The notes under the pieces: generated by a model
Database searches by the model: none
What the model saw: the letters and a program-made list of their open reading frames with translations, nothing else
Told to the model about the DNA's origin: nothing
Origin: Aureispira sp964404215
GTDB taxonomy: Bacteria > Bacteroidota > Bacteroidia > Chitinophagales > Saprospiraceae
Length of the DNA stretch: 64,000 nucleotides
Assembly (NCBI GenBank): GCA_964404215.1
Contig: CAYOJF010000013.1
Span: 1-64,000 of the forward strand
Direction: 5' to 3'
Shown: positions 33,983-42,460 of the stretch, piece after piece
Position numbering within the stretch: position 1 is the stretch's first letter
How the letters are laid out: every line of letters starts with the position of its first letter
Position numbers and translations under genes: made by a program

Positions 33983-34228
33983 TTAATTCATATCCATAGT
34001 AGGAATAGCGGCTTGGACTTGAGCTTTCTCTATCGAATCTTTGTAAAAGGTAATATATTCATCCATTTTGTCTTCACAGTTAGTTGCGGCTTCCTGCTCT
34101 AATGTGCTTTGCATGGCTTCAAATTGTTGTTGAGCTTTCGTTTCAACCTCCTCAGGAGAGAGCGTCGGGCCACCACCACAGCTACCGAGTAGAAGTAGAA
34201 TGCTCAATAAAGGACCTATTTTTTTCAT
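33983..34228 (-). CDS. Small lipoprotein, 81 aa
   Basis: Unrecognised. The lipoprotein signal MKKIGPLLSILLLLGSC is followed by GGG and a roughly 60-residue helical, acidic mature part with one Cys (AATNCEDKMDEYITFYKDSIEKAQ). It sits 9 bp after the GSCFA gene and 23 bp before another small secreted protein, so the three form one transcript. The single mature Cys could form a disulfide with the neighbour's single Cys; this is inference. The lipid anchor suggests the inner face of the outer membrane. Confidence 0.72.
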   Translation of the reverse strand: MKKIGPLLSILLLLGSCGGGPTLSPEEVETKAQQQFEAMQSTLEQEAATNCEDKMDEYITFYKDSIEKAQVQAAIPTMDMN

Positions 34229-34237
34229 AGTGTGTAT

Positions 34238-35224
34238 TTATATAAGTTGGTTTTCAAAATATCGTTCTAGTTTCTGAGTCGAATTGGGAGGTAACTTATG
34301 TTGCAATTTAGCAATTGTTTTGAGTTGTTTTTGTACAAATTTTTGATGAGCAAGACTGGTCGGCTGAAATGGTTTATGAGCGGCAGCGTGCCGTAGTTTT
34401 TCTACAGCAGCACGTGTTTTGTCTTCTTTGTCGGATAAATAGTGTGTGGCAAACAAATCCCAGATATAGTCAATGGCAATGGTGTTGGGGTGAGTCAAAT
34501 CTTTTTCGTAAAAACGATAGTCTCTTAGATCATCCTGCATGATTTCATAAGCAGGGAAGTAATGCATATAGTCATAATGTTCGATAAGCTGATGAATGGC
34601 AAGTAATAAGGTAGATTTACTAATTTGATTTTCCACAAAACCATCCTTGAGATGTCTGATGGGACTAACCGTCAGAACAACTTGTAAATGGGGGCGTTTT
34701 TCTTTGAGATAGAGCAGTAATTTACTCATTTCTTGTACAATCTCTGTGACAGTTAGTCGTCTTCGTCTAAATTTAGACCGAGGCACTCTATGGCAATTAC
34801 TGACGACTTTATTGGTTTTTCTAAGTTCATATACCCAAGCGGTCCCAAAAGTTAGGCATAGAACCGTAGTATTTTTGAGATGTAGTCGTGCTGTATCCAA
34901 CTGCTCATTAATCTGGTGAAGCATTGAAGCAGCCGATAGGTTAGAGAATGAACTATGATGTTGGAAACTATTCCATACTCCTTTATGCTCGAACAAATCT
35001 TTTTTTTCAAAAGTATAATTGTTCAGCAATAAGGCAAGACTGTTGCGAATCGAAAATGGATTGTAGAGCACACCAAACGGATTGATACACGTCTTGTAGA
35101 GTCTTTCGTCTAGTTTAGTAGCAACATTCTGTGCAAAACAGGATCCCATAGACAAGATTGTATCCTCGTATTTAATCTGAAAAGAAGGCTTCTCAATCGT
35201 AATGTCTGTCTTTAGTTTTAGCAT
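34238..35224 (-). CDS. GSCFA domain-containing protein
   Basis: Start placed at ATG 35224 (MLKLKTDITIEKPSFQIKYED), which matches the usual GSCFA beginning; the frame stays open 31 codons upstream but those are not conserved-looking. Of about 328 residues, the GSCFA signature lies near residue 28, followed by NPFGVLYNPFSIRNSL. Further blocks are FGTAWVYELR, VSNCHRVP and VLTVSPIRHLKDGF...NQISKSTLLLAI, with D-LTHPN near residue 260, the SGNH-like catalytic Asp-His equivalent. The family is thought to be SGNH-hydrolase-related; its substrate is not established. A TAGTTTTG -7 box lies on the minus strand at 35282-35275. It leads the operon with two small exported proteins. Confidence 0.85.
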   Translation of the reverse strand: MLKLKTDITIEKPSFQIKYEDTILSMGSCFAQNVATKLDERLYKTCINPFGVLYNPFSIRNSLALLLNNYTFEKKDLFEHKGVWNSFQHHSSFSNLSAASMLHQINEQLDTARLHLKNTTVLCLTFGTAWVYELRKTNKVVSNCHRVPRSKFRRRRLTVTEIVQEMSKLLLYLKEKRPHLQVVLTVSPIRHLKDGFVENQISKSTLLLAIHQLIEHYDYMHYFPAYEIMQDDLRDYRFYEKDLTHPNTIAIDYIWDLFATHYLSDKEDKTRAAVEKLRHAAAHKPFQPTSLAHQKFVQKQLKTIAKLQHKLPPNSTQKLERYFENQLI

Positions 35225-35330
35225 AACCCAACCAATGAATGAAAATAGTAGTTTTAGAATTAGGAGACAAGCTACAAAACTAAGGGATTGGTTTATAGTC
35301 TTGTCTAAAAAAAGCACAAAGTTTTTTTTG

Positions 35331-35338
35331 TACCTTTG
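35331..35338 (+). promoter_or_regulatory. Candidate -7 box for the outer-membrane barrel gene
   Basis: TACCTTTG fits TAnnTTTG and lies 135 bp before the start at 35473. It sits back to back with a minus-strand TAGTTTTG (35282-35275) for the GSCFA gene, forming a divergent promoter region. Confidence 0.45.
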
Positions 35339-35472
35339 TGCCTTCTAGGAGTAGATGTTATTACAAATGATAGGATACACCGTCTAAAGAATAATTTTTT
35401 TAGTGCGAAATCATTCGACTGACTACTGAATTGTAATAGCGTCTAGGTAATAATGATTAGTAATTATACAAA

Positions 35473-36438
35473 ATGACAATGAAATCTAATAGAACAATAG
35501 CGACTATCTTTGCCTTGGTATTCTTGATGACAAGCATCGAAATACATGCACAATTTTTGAAGCCTAAGTTTGGTCTTAGAGCGGGAATGAATATTTCGAC
35601 CATGTTAGGACCGCAGGAAACGGGTACATCTGAAGGAAACCGTACGACAGTCCTTATTGGAGTGGCAGGAGGAATTAAATTGCCTCTGAATGAACGAATT
35701 GGTTTGATTGCGGAAGTGAGTTTTGTCCAAAAGGGGAGCTTTTATTTTAAAGAAGCAGAAAATTCATTTTTGAAATTGCCTGAGTTCAATTCTCAACAAC
35801 CAATTACTTATGGTTACACCAATACAGGAGGAACTTTTACGAAGCGAACAGATAAAAACTACAAGAAACGAGTTGGGATGAATGTAATCAATGGTTACAT
35901 TGAAGTTCCTGTTCTTTTTTATGCTGAAGCGATTGATGATAAACTAGAGTTTGAATTTGGACCTAGTATTGGATTTTTGATTTCATCACAAGCATTAGGA
36001 ACACTTAAATTTGGTCCAGAAGATGTCTTAAATGCAGAAGAACCTGATGCAGCTTCGTTTATGGAAATGGACTTGGATTATAAGTTTATTCAAGACAATC
36101 TTGGAGATGCCTATGATCCAACGGTTCGTACAGCAAAAATTGATGGTTCTACACAATCTTACCCAACTGGACCATCTGCCTACTATTTTACAGACGAAAC
36201 AGAGAGAGGAACGCAGAATCGATTTAGCACGGTAGATTTTGGGTTGCAATTTGGGGCGTCGTACTATTTTAGCAAAGGATTGAAACTAGGATTTAGACTC
36301 AACTATAGTTTATTAGACATCACAGTAGATAAATACGATCATTCATTTACAGAACTTAATGAAGATGGTACCTACAAAGCATTGAATCACAGAGATGCTA
36401 ATTTTGGATGTCAGATATTTGTCGGACTTCAGTTCTAA
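35473..36438 (+). CDS. Outer-membrane beta-barrel protein, PorT-like
   Basis: A 321-residue protein with a signal peptide (MTMKSNRTIATIFALVFLMTSIEIHAQ; the second Met is an equally good start). The mature part has barrel-type strands beginning KFGLRAGMNISTML, then GVAGGIKLPLNERIGLIAEVSFVQKGSF, VPVLFYAEAIDDKLEFEFGPSIGFLIS, FGLQFGASYYFSKGLKLGFRLNYSLLDI and a terminal CQIFVGLQF. This order is typical of the PorT/outer-membrane protein beta-barrel family in Bacteroidota. No enzymatic motif. A large periplasmic or extracellular loop (about residues 185-245) is rich in Asp and Tyr. Function unknown. Confidence 0.82.
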   Translation: MTMKSNRTIATIFALVFLMTSIEIHAQFLKPKFGLRAGMNISTMLGPQETGTSEGNRTTVLIGVAGGIKLPLNERIGLIAEVSFVQKGSFYFKEAENSFLKLPEFNSQQPITYGYTNTGGTFTKRTDKNYKKRVGMNVINGYIEVPVLFYAEAIDDKLEFEFGPSIGFLISSQALGTLKFGPEDVLNAEEPDAASFMEMDLDYKFIQDNLGDAYDPTVRTAKIDGSTQSYPTGPSAYYFTDETERGTQNRFSTVDFGLQFGASYYFSKGLKLGFRLNYSLLDITVDKYDHSFTELNEDGTYKALNHRDANFGCQIFVGLQF

Positions 36439-36819
36439 AAAATTATATCTAGGATAGATAAACATTTGGCGTAGTGCTATTGTATATAGTATAGGCAGTT
36501 AATCAAGGATTTCCATTTAGAGTATGGTTAAAAATTAAGTTCTTCAAAATCAACGATTTGGGCGAAAATGAATTGATTTTGGATTAAATAAGCCTCTTTT
36601 TGAGTTTGATAGCCTTAGCTATCATGACTCAAAAAAGGTGTAATTGAATTCTAAATCAAACATTTGCAGCTTGAAGTTAATTCTTAAACATGCTCTTAAG
36701 AAAATTAATAGTGTGATTCTTTTTGTCTGACTATTTAGGTTACAGTGTACTTAGGAGCGATTTGAGAATAGTTTTTGATACACTCCGTATTATTATTACA
36801 CCAAAATCAAAATCAAAGC
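36439..36819. other. Intergenic interval dominated by repeat R3
   Basis: The 381 bp contain element R3 (36518-36700). Outside it there is only AT-rich sequence; the HHH-protein start at 36820 is preceded by no TAnnTTTG box. A 15-base match (TTACAGTGTACTTAG at about 36740) to 3952 was noticed but not interpreted. Confidence 0.4.
36518..36700. repeat. MITE-like palindromic element, copy R3
   Basis: A 183-bp element. The left end TTAGAGTATGGTTAAA and right end CTTAAACATGCTCTTA are inverted, with a few mismatches. The core palindrome GATAGC-ctta-GCTATC is at 36608-36623, inside arms CTTTTTGAGTTT and ACTCAAAAAAGG. Its right 38 bp are, in inverse orientation, nearly identical to the start of copy R5 at 40711. 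Confidence 0.75.
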
Positions 36820-37350
36820 ATGTTTAAACTGAAGAAAATCAAAAAGAAAGTCGATAAACAATTGAAAAAGCAATACGAAAGATTGGAGGATCGATTTTTG
36901 GGAATTGAGAATACACTCTATAATGGATTGGAGGACAGACTTTCTTCTCTAGAAGAAAAATTTGATCGCTTAACAGAATTATTGACAGACAAAGAAGTAG
37001 CTACAGCAGCTACCAATACCACTAATTCAAAGAAGAAAAAAAAGAAAGCAACAGATCCAAAAGTGACCACAAAAAAATCCAATAAGAAGGAAAGTAAGTT
37101 ACCTAAAGTAAAGCCGACTAAAACTAAAGTCGAAAAGCGGATTGAAATTGCTGCTAAGAGAGATTTGAGTGAAATACGAGGTATTGGTAAAAAGATTGCG
37201 GAGAAACTCAGAGCAGAAGGAATCAATACTTTTGGTCAAATAGCAGGATTAACCAAAAAAGAAATCAGTGCTATTGACGAAAAAATACCTGGTTTTGCAG
37301 CTAGATACGAGCGATATGAGTGGGGTAAACAAGCAAAAGATTTGCAATAA
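36820..37350 (+). CDS. Lysine-rich protein with C-terminal helix-hairpin-helix domain
   Basis: Start placed at ATG 36820 (MFKLKKIKKKVDKQ); the upstream 15 codons are Gln/Asn-rich and unlikely. The 176-residue product has an N-terminal coiled-coil-like helix (about 1-60), a very Lys/Thr-rich linker (about 65-115), and a helix-hairpin-helix domain (about 118-176: DLSEIRGIGKKIAEKLRAEGINTFGQIAGLTKKEI). The last domain matches the DUF4332/L21-tail HHH fold seen in several DNA- or RNA-binding proteins. It has no signal peptide, so is probably a cytosolic nucleic-acid-binding protein with a histone-like basic linker. Followed by a terminator. Confidence 0.75.
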   Translation: MFKLKKIKKKVDKQLKKQYERLEDRFLGIENTLYNGLEDRLSSLEEKFDRLTELLTDKEVATAATNTTNSKKKKKKATDPKVTTKKSNKKESKLPKVKPTKTKVEKRIEIAAKRDLSEIRGIGKKIAEKLRAEGINTFGQIAGLTKKEISAIDEKIPGFAARYERYEWGKQAKDLQ

Positions 37351-37387
37351 ATACCACCAATAGTAAACAAGCGAATAAAGAATTATG

Positions 37388-37417
37388 CAAAAGGTCATTC
37401 ATCTGAATGACCTTTTG
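37388..37417 (+). terminator. Rho-independent-like hairpin after the HHH gene
   Basis: CAAAAGGTCATTC (37388-37400) and GAATGACCTTTTG (37405-37417) form a perfect 13-bp stem with a 4-base loop. The stem contains a T4 tract rather than a long following T run. It lies 37 bp after the stop. Confidence 0.7.
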
Positions 37418-37496
37418 TCATTAAAATTTGGTTTTATTCTCAAATAATAGTTATTTTAGTTGCTAGACAAGTTTTTAAACAAGTTCTAACAATAGA

Positions 37497-37524
37497 CATT
37501 ATTACGAAACTATTCGTAATAATG
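37497..37524. repeat. Short palindrome, copy P1
   Basis: CATTATTACGAA-acta-TTCGTAATAATG is a perfect 12-bp hairpin 54 bp upstream of the lysozyme gene. The same sequence with one G for A occurs at 58984-59011 upstream of ruvA, including the preceding TAGA. A partial element end (TTTAAACAAGTTCTA, 37474-37488) lies 8 bp before it. Confidence 0.6.
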
Positions 37525-37577
37525 TTTAATCAAAGATTGTATTTTCATTACAAACCCACATAATAATATACCATATA

Positions 37578-38354
37578 ATGGCAAGACCTACACTTAGACT
37601 GTATGATGGATACCGTCATACGTCACCACATTTGAAAGATGATGTCAAAGACTTGCAAACCCTGTTGAAAGGATTGGGGTACCGTGTTTATCCTGATGGA
37701 GAGTACGGACCTTATACCGAAAACGTAGTACGTCTTTTCCAAGCATCAAAAGGATTAGGTGCAGATGGTGTAGTAGGGCCATATACTTGGTCTTTATTGC
37801 TTAAGCGAGTACCACCTAAGAACCCTGCAACTACTTTTCAGACTACTTACTCGAAGTGGGATAGAACATTACTCAAGCAATTGGAAGAAATCAAACGCTA
37901 TGAGTCAATTGTCAAGAAAGTAGCTTCTAAGTATGGAATTCCACCTTCTATTATAGCGGGCTTAGGTTCTAGAGAATCACATTGGGGATTGGCATTGACT
38001 CCTCCAGGCCCAGGTGGGACAGGAGATCATGGACATGGTCGTGGGTTACTCCAAATAGATGACCGATGGCATGTTCCTTTCATTCAGTCTGGTAAATGGG
38101 CGAATGGGGCAGATAATATCATATATGGTGGAGCAGTGCTCAAAAACTGTATGGATTATTTCGTCAAAAAAGGTAACTGGAAAATGAGTTTTCAGCTAAT
38201 CAGAGCAGGGGTAGCAGGATACAACTGTGGACCAAGAAGAGCTTTCGATGGCTACAAAATTGGCTATGGAGTAGATTATTATACTACTGGTAGAGATTAT
38301 TCTAAAAATGTAATTGAACGAGCAGGATGGTTCCAGTTGCACGGATGGCAATAA
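37578..38354 (+). CDS. Goose-type lysozyme with peptidoglycan-binding domain, no signal peptide
   Basis: A 258-residue protein. Residues about 14-75 form a PG_binding_1 domain (LKDDVKDLQTLLKGLGYRVYPDGEYGPYTENVVRLFQ, DGVVGPYTWSLLL). Residues about 105-255 form a goose-type (GH23) lysozyme domain with catalytic Glu in GSRESHWG, then GDHGHGRGLLQIDDRWH and VAGYNCGP. It should cleave the glycan chain of peptidoglycan. It starts MARPTLRLYDGY, with no signal peptide or membrane segment, so export needs another route (contractile or type VI-like machinery, holin or lysis) or it acts after cell lysis. No phage genes or immunity-like gene stand next to it. It has its own terminator. Confidence 0.88.
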   Translation: MARPTLRLYDGYRHTSPHLKDDVKDLQTLLKGLGYRVYPDGEYGPYTENVVRLFQASKGLGADGVVGPYTWSLLLKRVPPKNPATTFQTTYSKWDRTLLKQLEEIKRYESIVKKVASKYGIPPSIIAGLGSRESHWGLALTPPGPGGTGDHGHGRGLLQIDDRWHVPFIQSGKWANGADNIIYGGAVLKNCMDYFVKKGNWKMSFQLIRAGVAGYNCGPRRAFDGYKIGYGVDYYTTGRDYSKNVIERAGWFQLHGWQ

Positions 38355-38393
38355 TTAGTTAGTATTATATTCTAACGAATTTTATATATTTTG

Positions 38394-38437
38394 AATAGTT
38401 CTAGTAGACACCGTTTCTACTAGAACTATTTTTTTTT
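38394..38437 (+). terminator. Rho-independent terminator of the lysozyme gene
   Basis: AATAGTTCTAGTAGA (38394-38408) and TCTACTAGAACTATT (38416-38430) form a perfect 15-bp stem followed by nine T residues. It lies 40 bp after the stop. Confidence 0.9.
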
Positions 38438-38465
38438 GTATTTTAGAGATTCAAACCTTTTTATT

Positions 38466-40712
38466 ATGAAAACACTTTTAGTACTTTTTATTTTTTTTCC
38501 TATGTGGCTAATAGCACAGGCTCCAATTAATGCTTGTATGCAATTGGATAGCAATGTAGTGGTCGTTATTGGTTCATCTACAGCAGCTGGAACAGGTCCT
38601 TCGGTACGAGATAGTGCCTGGGTGAATCGTTATCGAGCCTATGCTCAGCAGATTAGTCCGAACAATCAAGTGATTAACTTAGCGATAGGAGGAACGACCA
38701 CCTATCATATTATGCCAGATTGGTTTGTGCCAGCAGCGGGTAAGCCTGCTACCAATCCTAATAATAATATTTCGGAAGCAATTCGGCTTGGAGCTGATGC
38801 TATTATTGTGAATATGCCTTCGAATGATGCTGCTTTTGGTTTTACCCCAGCTGAGCAAATGACTAATTTTAGACTATTGGAAGCAGTCGCGGACAGTGCT
38901 GGCATACCTATTTGGATTTGTACAACACAACCTCGAAACTTTAGCAATACACAAAAGAATATACAGTTAGCAGTAAGAGATTCTATTTTGAATGTTTTTG
39001 GTCCCTTTGCGATTAATTTTTGGAGTGGAACAGCCTCTAATAATAATGATATACTACCACAGTATGATTCTGGAGATGGTGTTCATATGAACAATGCTGG
39101 GCATCGATTACTAGTGAATCGAGTTATTGCAGAAGATATATTGGCTTTGATAGCTGATACCGCTACTTTTTCAGATCAAGGAATGGTCCATTTAGCAGCA
39201 GATTCAACTAGTATTTGTGGAGATAGTAGCCAACGGATTCAGTTGGTTGTAGGCAATACAGGAGTGCGATTGGGGAAACAAAGTACGATACATTTTTCGA
39301 TTCAAAACTTACAAAATGGAATAACAACAGATTCTGTTTTTGTACTAATAGACACTTTGGAAGCCTGCCAACTGGATACGATAGACTTTTTTCTGAATAC
39401 AACAGAGGCGACTCAATTACGGATTCAGGCTTACTTTGATAGTTTGGATGCTATTACAAGTAATGATACGAGTCAAACGATTTCGATTTTTACTAAAGGG
39501 TACCCTTTTATTGATGTACAGCACGATACGGTTTGTTTGGGAGATTCGAGTACCCTACGTGCTAACGGTGCTATAGGGGATACTATTTTGTGGTATGATG
39601 CTCCTGTAGGAGGACATATCGTGAATGGTGGTGATGTATTGGGCATTAATAGTTTAGGGGGGAATCAAACCTACTATGCAACCAGTGTGCGAGGCAATTT
39701 ATATTTTGATGCTTCGCTCAAAACCCCTGTTAGTACGACCACAAACTGGAATGGAATTATGTTTGATATAGTAGCCCAGGACACTATTTGGATAGATAGC
39801 CTAGCAACAAAAATAAATACATTAGGGAACCAAAACGTAACGGCATATTATCGGAATGGTAGCCATGTGGGGTATGAAAATACAAGTACAGCTTGGCAAT
39901 TGTGGGGAGTTGCTGCAATTCAAAACGCTGTTGCGGGAACGTTTCAGATACTAGATTACAGCGACCAATTGTTGTATCCTAATGATACCCTAGCCATTTA
40001 TTTGCATTTACAAACAGGGGGGGAATTGTCTTATCTCAATACAGGTACAAGCGTTTTGTATAGCAATCCTGAATTACAAATATTAGGGGGGACAGGAATT
40101 ACCCATACATTTGGAACTACATATACCCCTAGAAACTGGGCAGGAGAAATATTTTATCATCATGGCTACAATCCTGATGGCGATTGTGCTACACCTAGAG
40201 TTCCTGTATCAAGTATTGTTTCTGTACCTAATCTTGATTTAGGAGCGGATACTACTATCTATCATACAGATAGCCTAATACTGACTGCGACGGGGGCTTT
40301 TAGTACCTATAATTGGAACATAAATAATACAACTGGTAATAATATTCAGTTGGATGGTACTAATCTACAGATTGGGCTTAATACTATTGTATTAGATGTA
40401 ATAGATCCATACGGATGTTCGACTAGTGATACCATAGTGGTTAATTTTAGTCTCAATACAACACTTGAATCAATAGACAATGAATTGCAAATACAGTTGA
40501 TACCTAATCCATCATCAGGTGATTTACAACTGATAGGAGATATTTCGGAAGACTTAGTAATAGAGTTGTACACGAGTACAGGTGTACAGATAGCAGTTCC
40601 ATATCAACCTAATAGTGCCGTACTACATTGGGGCGATTTACCTAAAGGGGTTTATTTTGTACGCTTGAAGCAGAATGAACAACAAAAAACTCAAAAGTTG
40701 TTATTATATTAA
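38466..40712 (+). CDS. Secreted SGNH/GDSL hydrolase with T9SS type A sorting domain
   Basis: Start placed at ATG 38466, which opens a signal peptide (MKTLLVLFIFFPMWLIAQ); ten codons upstream are open but do not fit. The 748-residue product has SGNH blocks in the first 220 residues: GSS (S38, usually GDS), NLAIGGTT (G75-G76), MPSND (N120) and DGVHMNNAGH (D204, H207). The middle (about 235-620) holds beta domains: a CARDB-like region, an Ig-like stretch (HDTVCLGDSSTLRANG, then ILWYDAPVGG), and a PKD/Ig-like part. The last 85 residues (QLIPNPSSGDL, GVYFVRLKQNEQQKTQKLLLY) are a T9SS sorting domain. Probable extracellular esterase or carbohydrate deacetylase. The stop codon coincides with the end of element R5. 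Confidence 0.87.
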   Translation: MKTLLVLFIFFPMWLIAQAPINACMQLDSNVVVVIGSSTAAGTGPSVRDSAWVNRYRAYAQQISPNNQVINLAIGGTTTYHIMPDWFVPAAGKPATNPNNNISEAIRLGADAIIVNMPSNDAAFGFTPAEQMTNFRLLEAVADSAGIPIWICTTQPRNFSNTQKNIQLAVRDSILNVFGPFAINFWSGTASNNNDILPQYDSGDGVHMNNAGHRLLVNRVIAEDILALIADTATFSDQGMVHLAADSTSICGDSSQRIQLVVGNTGVRLGKQSTIHFSIQNLQNGITTDSVFVLIDTLEACQLDTIDFFLNTTEATQLRIQAYFDSLDAITSNDTSQTISIFTKGYPFIDVQHDTVCLGDSSTLRANGAIGDTILWYDAPVGGHIVNGGDVLGINSLGGNQTYYATSVRGNLYFDASLKTPVSTTTNWNGIMFDIVAQDTIWIDSLATKINTLGNQNVTAYYRNGSHVGYENTSTAWQLWGVAAIQNAVAGTFQILDYSDQLLYPNDTLAIYLHLQTGGELSYLNTGTSVLYSNPELQILGGTGITHTFGTTYTPRNWAGEIFYHHGYNPDGDCATPRVPVSSIVSVPNLDLGADTTIYHTDSLILTATGAFSTYNWNINNTTGNNIQLDGTNLQIGLNTIVLDVIDPYGCSTSDTIVVNFSLNTTLESIDNELQIQLIPNPSSGDLQLIGDISEDLVIELYTSTGVQIAVPYQPNSAVLHWGDLPKGVYFVRLKQNEQQKTQKLLLY

Positions 40713-40762
40713 GAGCATGTTTAAAAATTAACTTCAAGCTGCAAATACTCTAATAGCTATTA
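40710..40762. repeat. Palindromic element fragment R5, overlapping a stop codon
   Basis: TAAGAGCATGTTTAAA starts at 40710, so its first three bases are the TAA stop of the SGNH hydrolase gene. The next roughly 20 bases match copy R3's right end in inverse orientation, followed by AATAGCTATT (40752-40761), the collapsed core palindrome. No right terminal repeat is recognisable, so this is a truncated copy. Confidence 0.6.
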
Positions 40763-40845
40763 TCACGAATAAAGGTAGTTTGTATCGTGTTAGTAATAAA
40801 ATCCACTGAATGAAATTTGAGTACCAGACAGAAATAAAATAGACA

Positions 40846-42450
40846 ATGAAGAAAATAGATGTATTAGTAATCGGTTCGGGAGTAGCTGGACTAACGATGG
40901 CAATCAAGTTAGCAGAACGACACCCAGAGCAAAAAATTTGTGTCTTGACCAAGACCAATAAAGAAGAATCCAATACACGCTATGCTCAAGGAGGTGTAGC
41001 AGCAGTATGGGATTTTGAAACTGATTCATACAAAAAACATATAGAAGATACCTTAGATGCGGGGGATGGACTTTGTGATACCAATGCCGTAGATATTGTT
41101 GTCAAAGAAGGTCCTATCCGTGTTAAAGAATTGATTGATTGGGGCACTCGATTTGATAAAGAAAAACACTCTACCGATTATGATTTGGGTAAAGAAGGAG
41201 GTCATTCTGAAAATAGAATTTTGCACTATAAAGATTTGACAGGATGGGAAATACAACGTGCTCTCAACGAAAAGGCAAAGAGCTACCCCAATTTAGAGTA
41301 TTATGATTATTACTTTGCCATAGATCTGATTACGCAACATCATTTGGGACGAAATGTGACAAGATTGACACCTGATATTAAGTGTTATGGGGCGTATGTA
41401 CTGAACACAAAGACACGTGTTATCGAAACCTTTTTAGCTAAAATTACGGTGTTGGCTTCAGGTGGAGCAGGACAGGTGTATAAAACGACTACTAATCCAA
41501 GTATTGCTACTGGAGATGGTATGGCAATGACCTATCGGGCCAAAGGTAGAGTAGAAAATATGGAGTTTGTTCAGTTTCATCCGACCTCTCTATTTAATCC
41601 AGCGATTGAAAATCCAGCTTTTTTAGTATCAGAAGCTGTTCGAGGCTTTGGTGCGATTCTTCGTACCCCCGAAGGAGATGAATTTATGCAAAAGTATGAT
41701 CCTCGCAAATCATTGGCTCCACGAGATATTGTTGCTCGAGCAATTGATAATGAGATGAAGATGCAAGGAAAAGATTATATGTCCTTGGACTGTACACATC
41801 TAGAGAAAGAAGGTTTTTATAGTCATTTTCCTACTATTTATGATAAATGTATGAGTTTAGGCATTGATCCTATGAAAGATTATATTCCTGTAGTACCTGC
41901 GGCACATTATATATGTGGAGGGGTGAAAGTAGACGACTATGGACGAAGTTCTATTCAGTATCTGTATGCTTGTGGAGAATGTAGCTGTACAGGGTTGCAT
42001 GGAGCCAATCGGCTCGCATCCAATTCATTGTTAGAAGGGTTAGTCTATGCCGAAAGAGTAGCCAATGATATTTCGGCTCGCATCGAAAGTATCGAATTTC
42101 AGGAAGGAATTCCTGATTGGGATGCTACTGGAACTACTGATCCCAAAGAATTAGTTCTGATTACGCAGAGTATCAAGGAGTTGAAAGAAATTATGAGTAG
42201 TTATGTTGGTATTGTCCGTTCGAGTGTTCGTCTCAAACGAGCATTTGACCGTCTGCATATTTTGTATGAAGAGACCGAACGACTCTATATGACAACGACT
42301 ATTTCACCACAGCTATGTGAGTTGCGTAATCTTATTACGGTTGCCTATATGATTACCCGTTCGGCTGCTACTCGCAAGGAGAGCCGCGGGTTGCACTATA
42401 CTACAGATTATCCTGACAAAAATGAATTCTTAGAAAGTACACTGATATAA
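40846..42450 (+). CDS. nadB: L-aspartate oxidase
   Basis: A 534-residue flavoprotein. The N-terminal FAD-binding motif is VIGSGVAGLTMAIKLAE. Then come NTRYAQGGVAAVW, ASGGAGQVYKTTTNPSIATGDG, EFVQFHPTSLF and SEAVRGFGAIL. The C-terminal block PAAHYICGGVKVDDYGR...CGECSCTGLHGANRLASNSLLEGLVY is diagnostic. The EFVQFHPT sequence and overall length distinguish it from fumarate reductase and succinate dehydrogenase flavoproteins. It oxidises L-aspartate to iminoaspartate, the first step of de novo NAD synthesis; nadA and nadC are not in the window. It begins 134 bp after the SGNH gene and is followed 10 bp later by an unrelated secreted protein. Confidence 0.96.
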   Translation: MKKIDVLVIGSGVAGLTMAIKLAERHPEQKICVLTKTNKEESNTRYAQGGVAAVWDFETDSYKKHIEDTLDAGDGLCDTNAVDIVVKEGPIRVKELIDWGTRFDKEKHSTDYDLGKEGGHSENRILHYKDLTGWEIQRALNEKAKSYPNLEYYDYYFAIDLITQHHLGRNVTRLTPDIKCYGAYVLNTKTRVIETFLAKITVLASGGAGQVYKTTTNPSIATGDGMAMTYRAKGRVENMEFVQFHPTSLFNPAIENPAFLVSEAVRGFGAILRTPEGDEFMQKYDPRKSLAPRDIVARAIDNEMKMQGKDYMSLDCTHLEKEGFYSHFPTIYDKCMSLGIDPMKDYIPVVPAAHYICGGVKVDDYGRSSIQYLYACGECSCTGLHGANRLASNSLLEGLVYAERVANDISARIESIEFQEGIPDWDATGTTDPKELVLITQSIKELKEIMSSYVGIVRSSVRLKRAFDRLHILYEETERLYMTTTISPQLCELRNLITVAYMITRSAATRKESRGLHYTTDYPDKNEFLESTLI

Positions 42451-42460
42451 ATATAAGTCC

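Noticed and set aside
3951..36757. 15-base match TTACAGTGTACTTAG at about 3952 and 36740
   Set aside because: Only two copies, one extending into the end of the dehydrogenase coding region, and no symmetry or shared context; could be chance.
37578..38354. Prophage remnant around the lysozyme gene
   Set aside because: Flanking genes are ordinary chromosomal genes; no integrase, capsid, tail, holin or attachment-site repeat was found.
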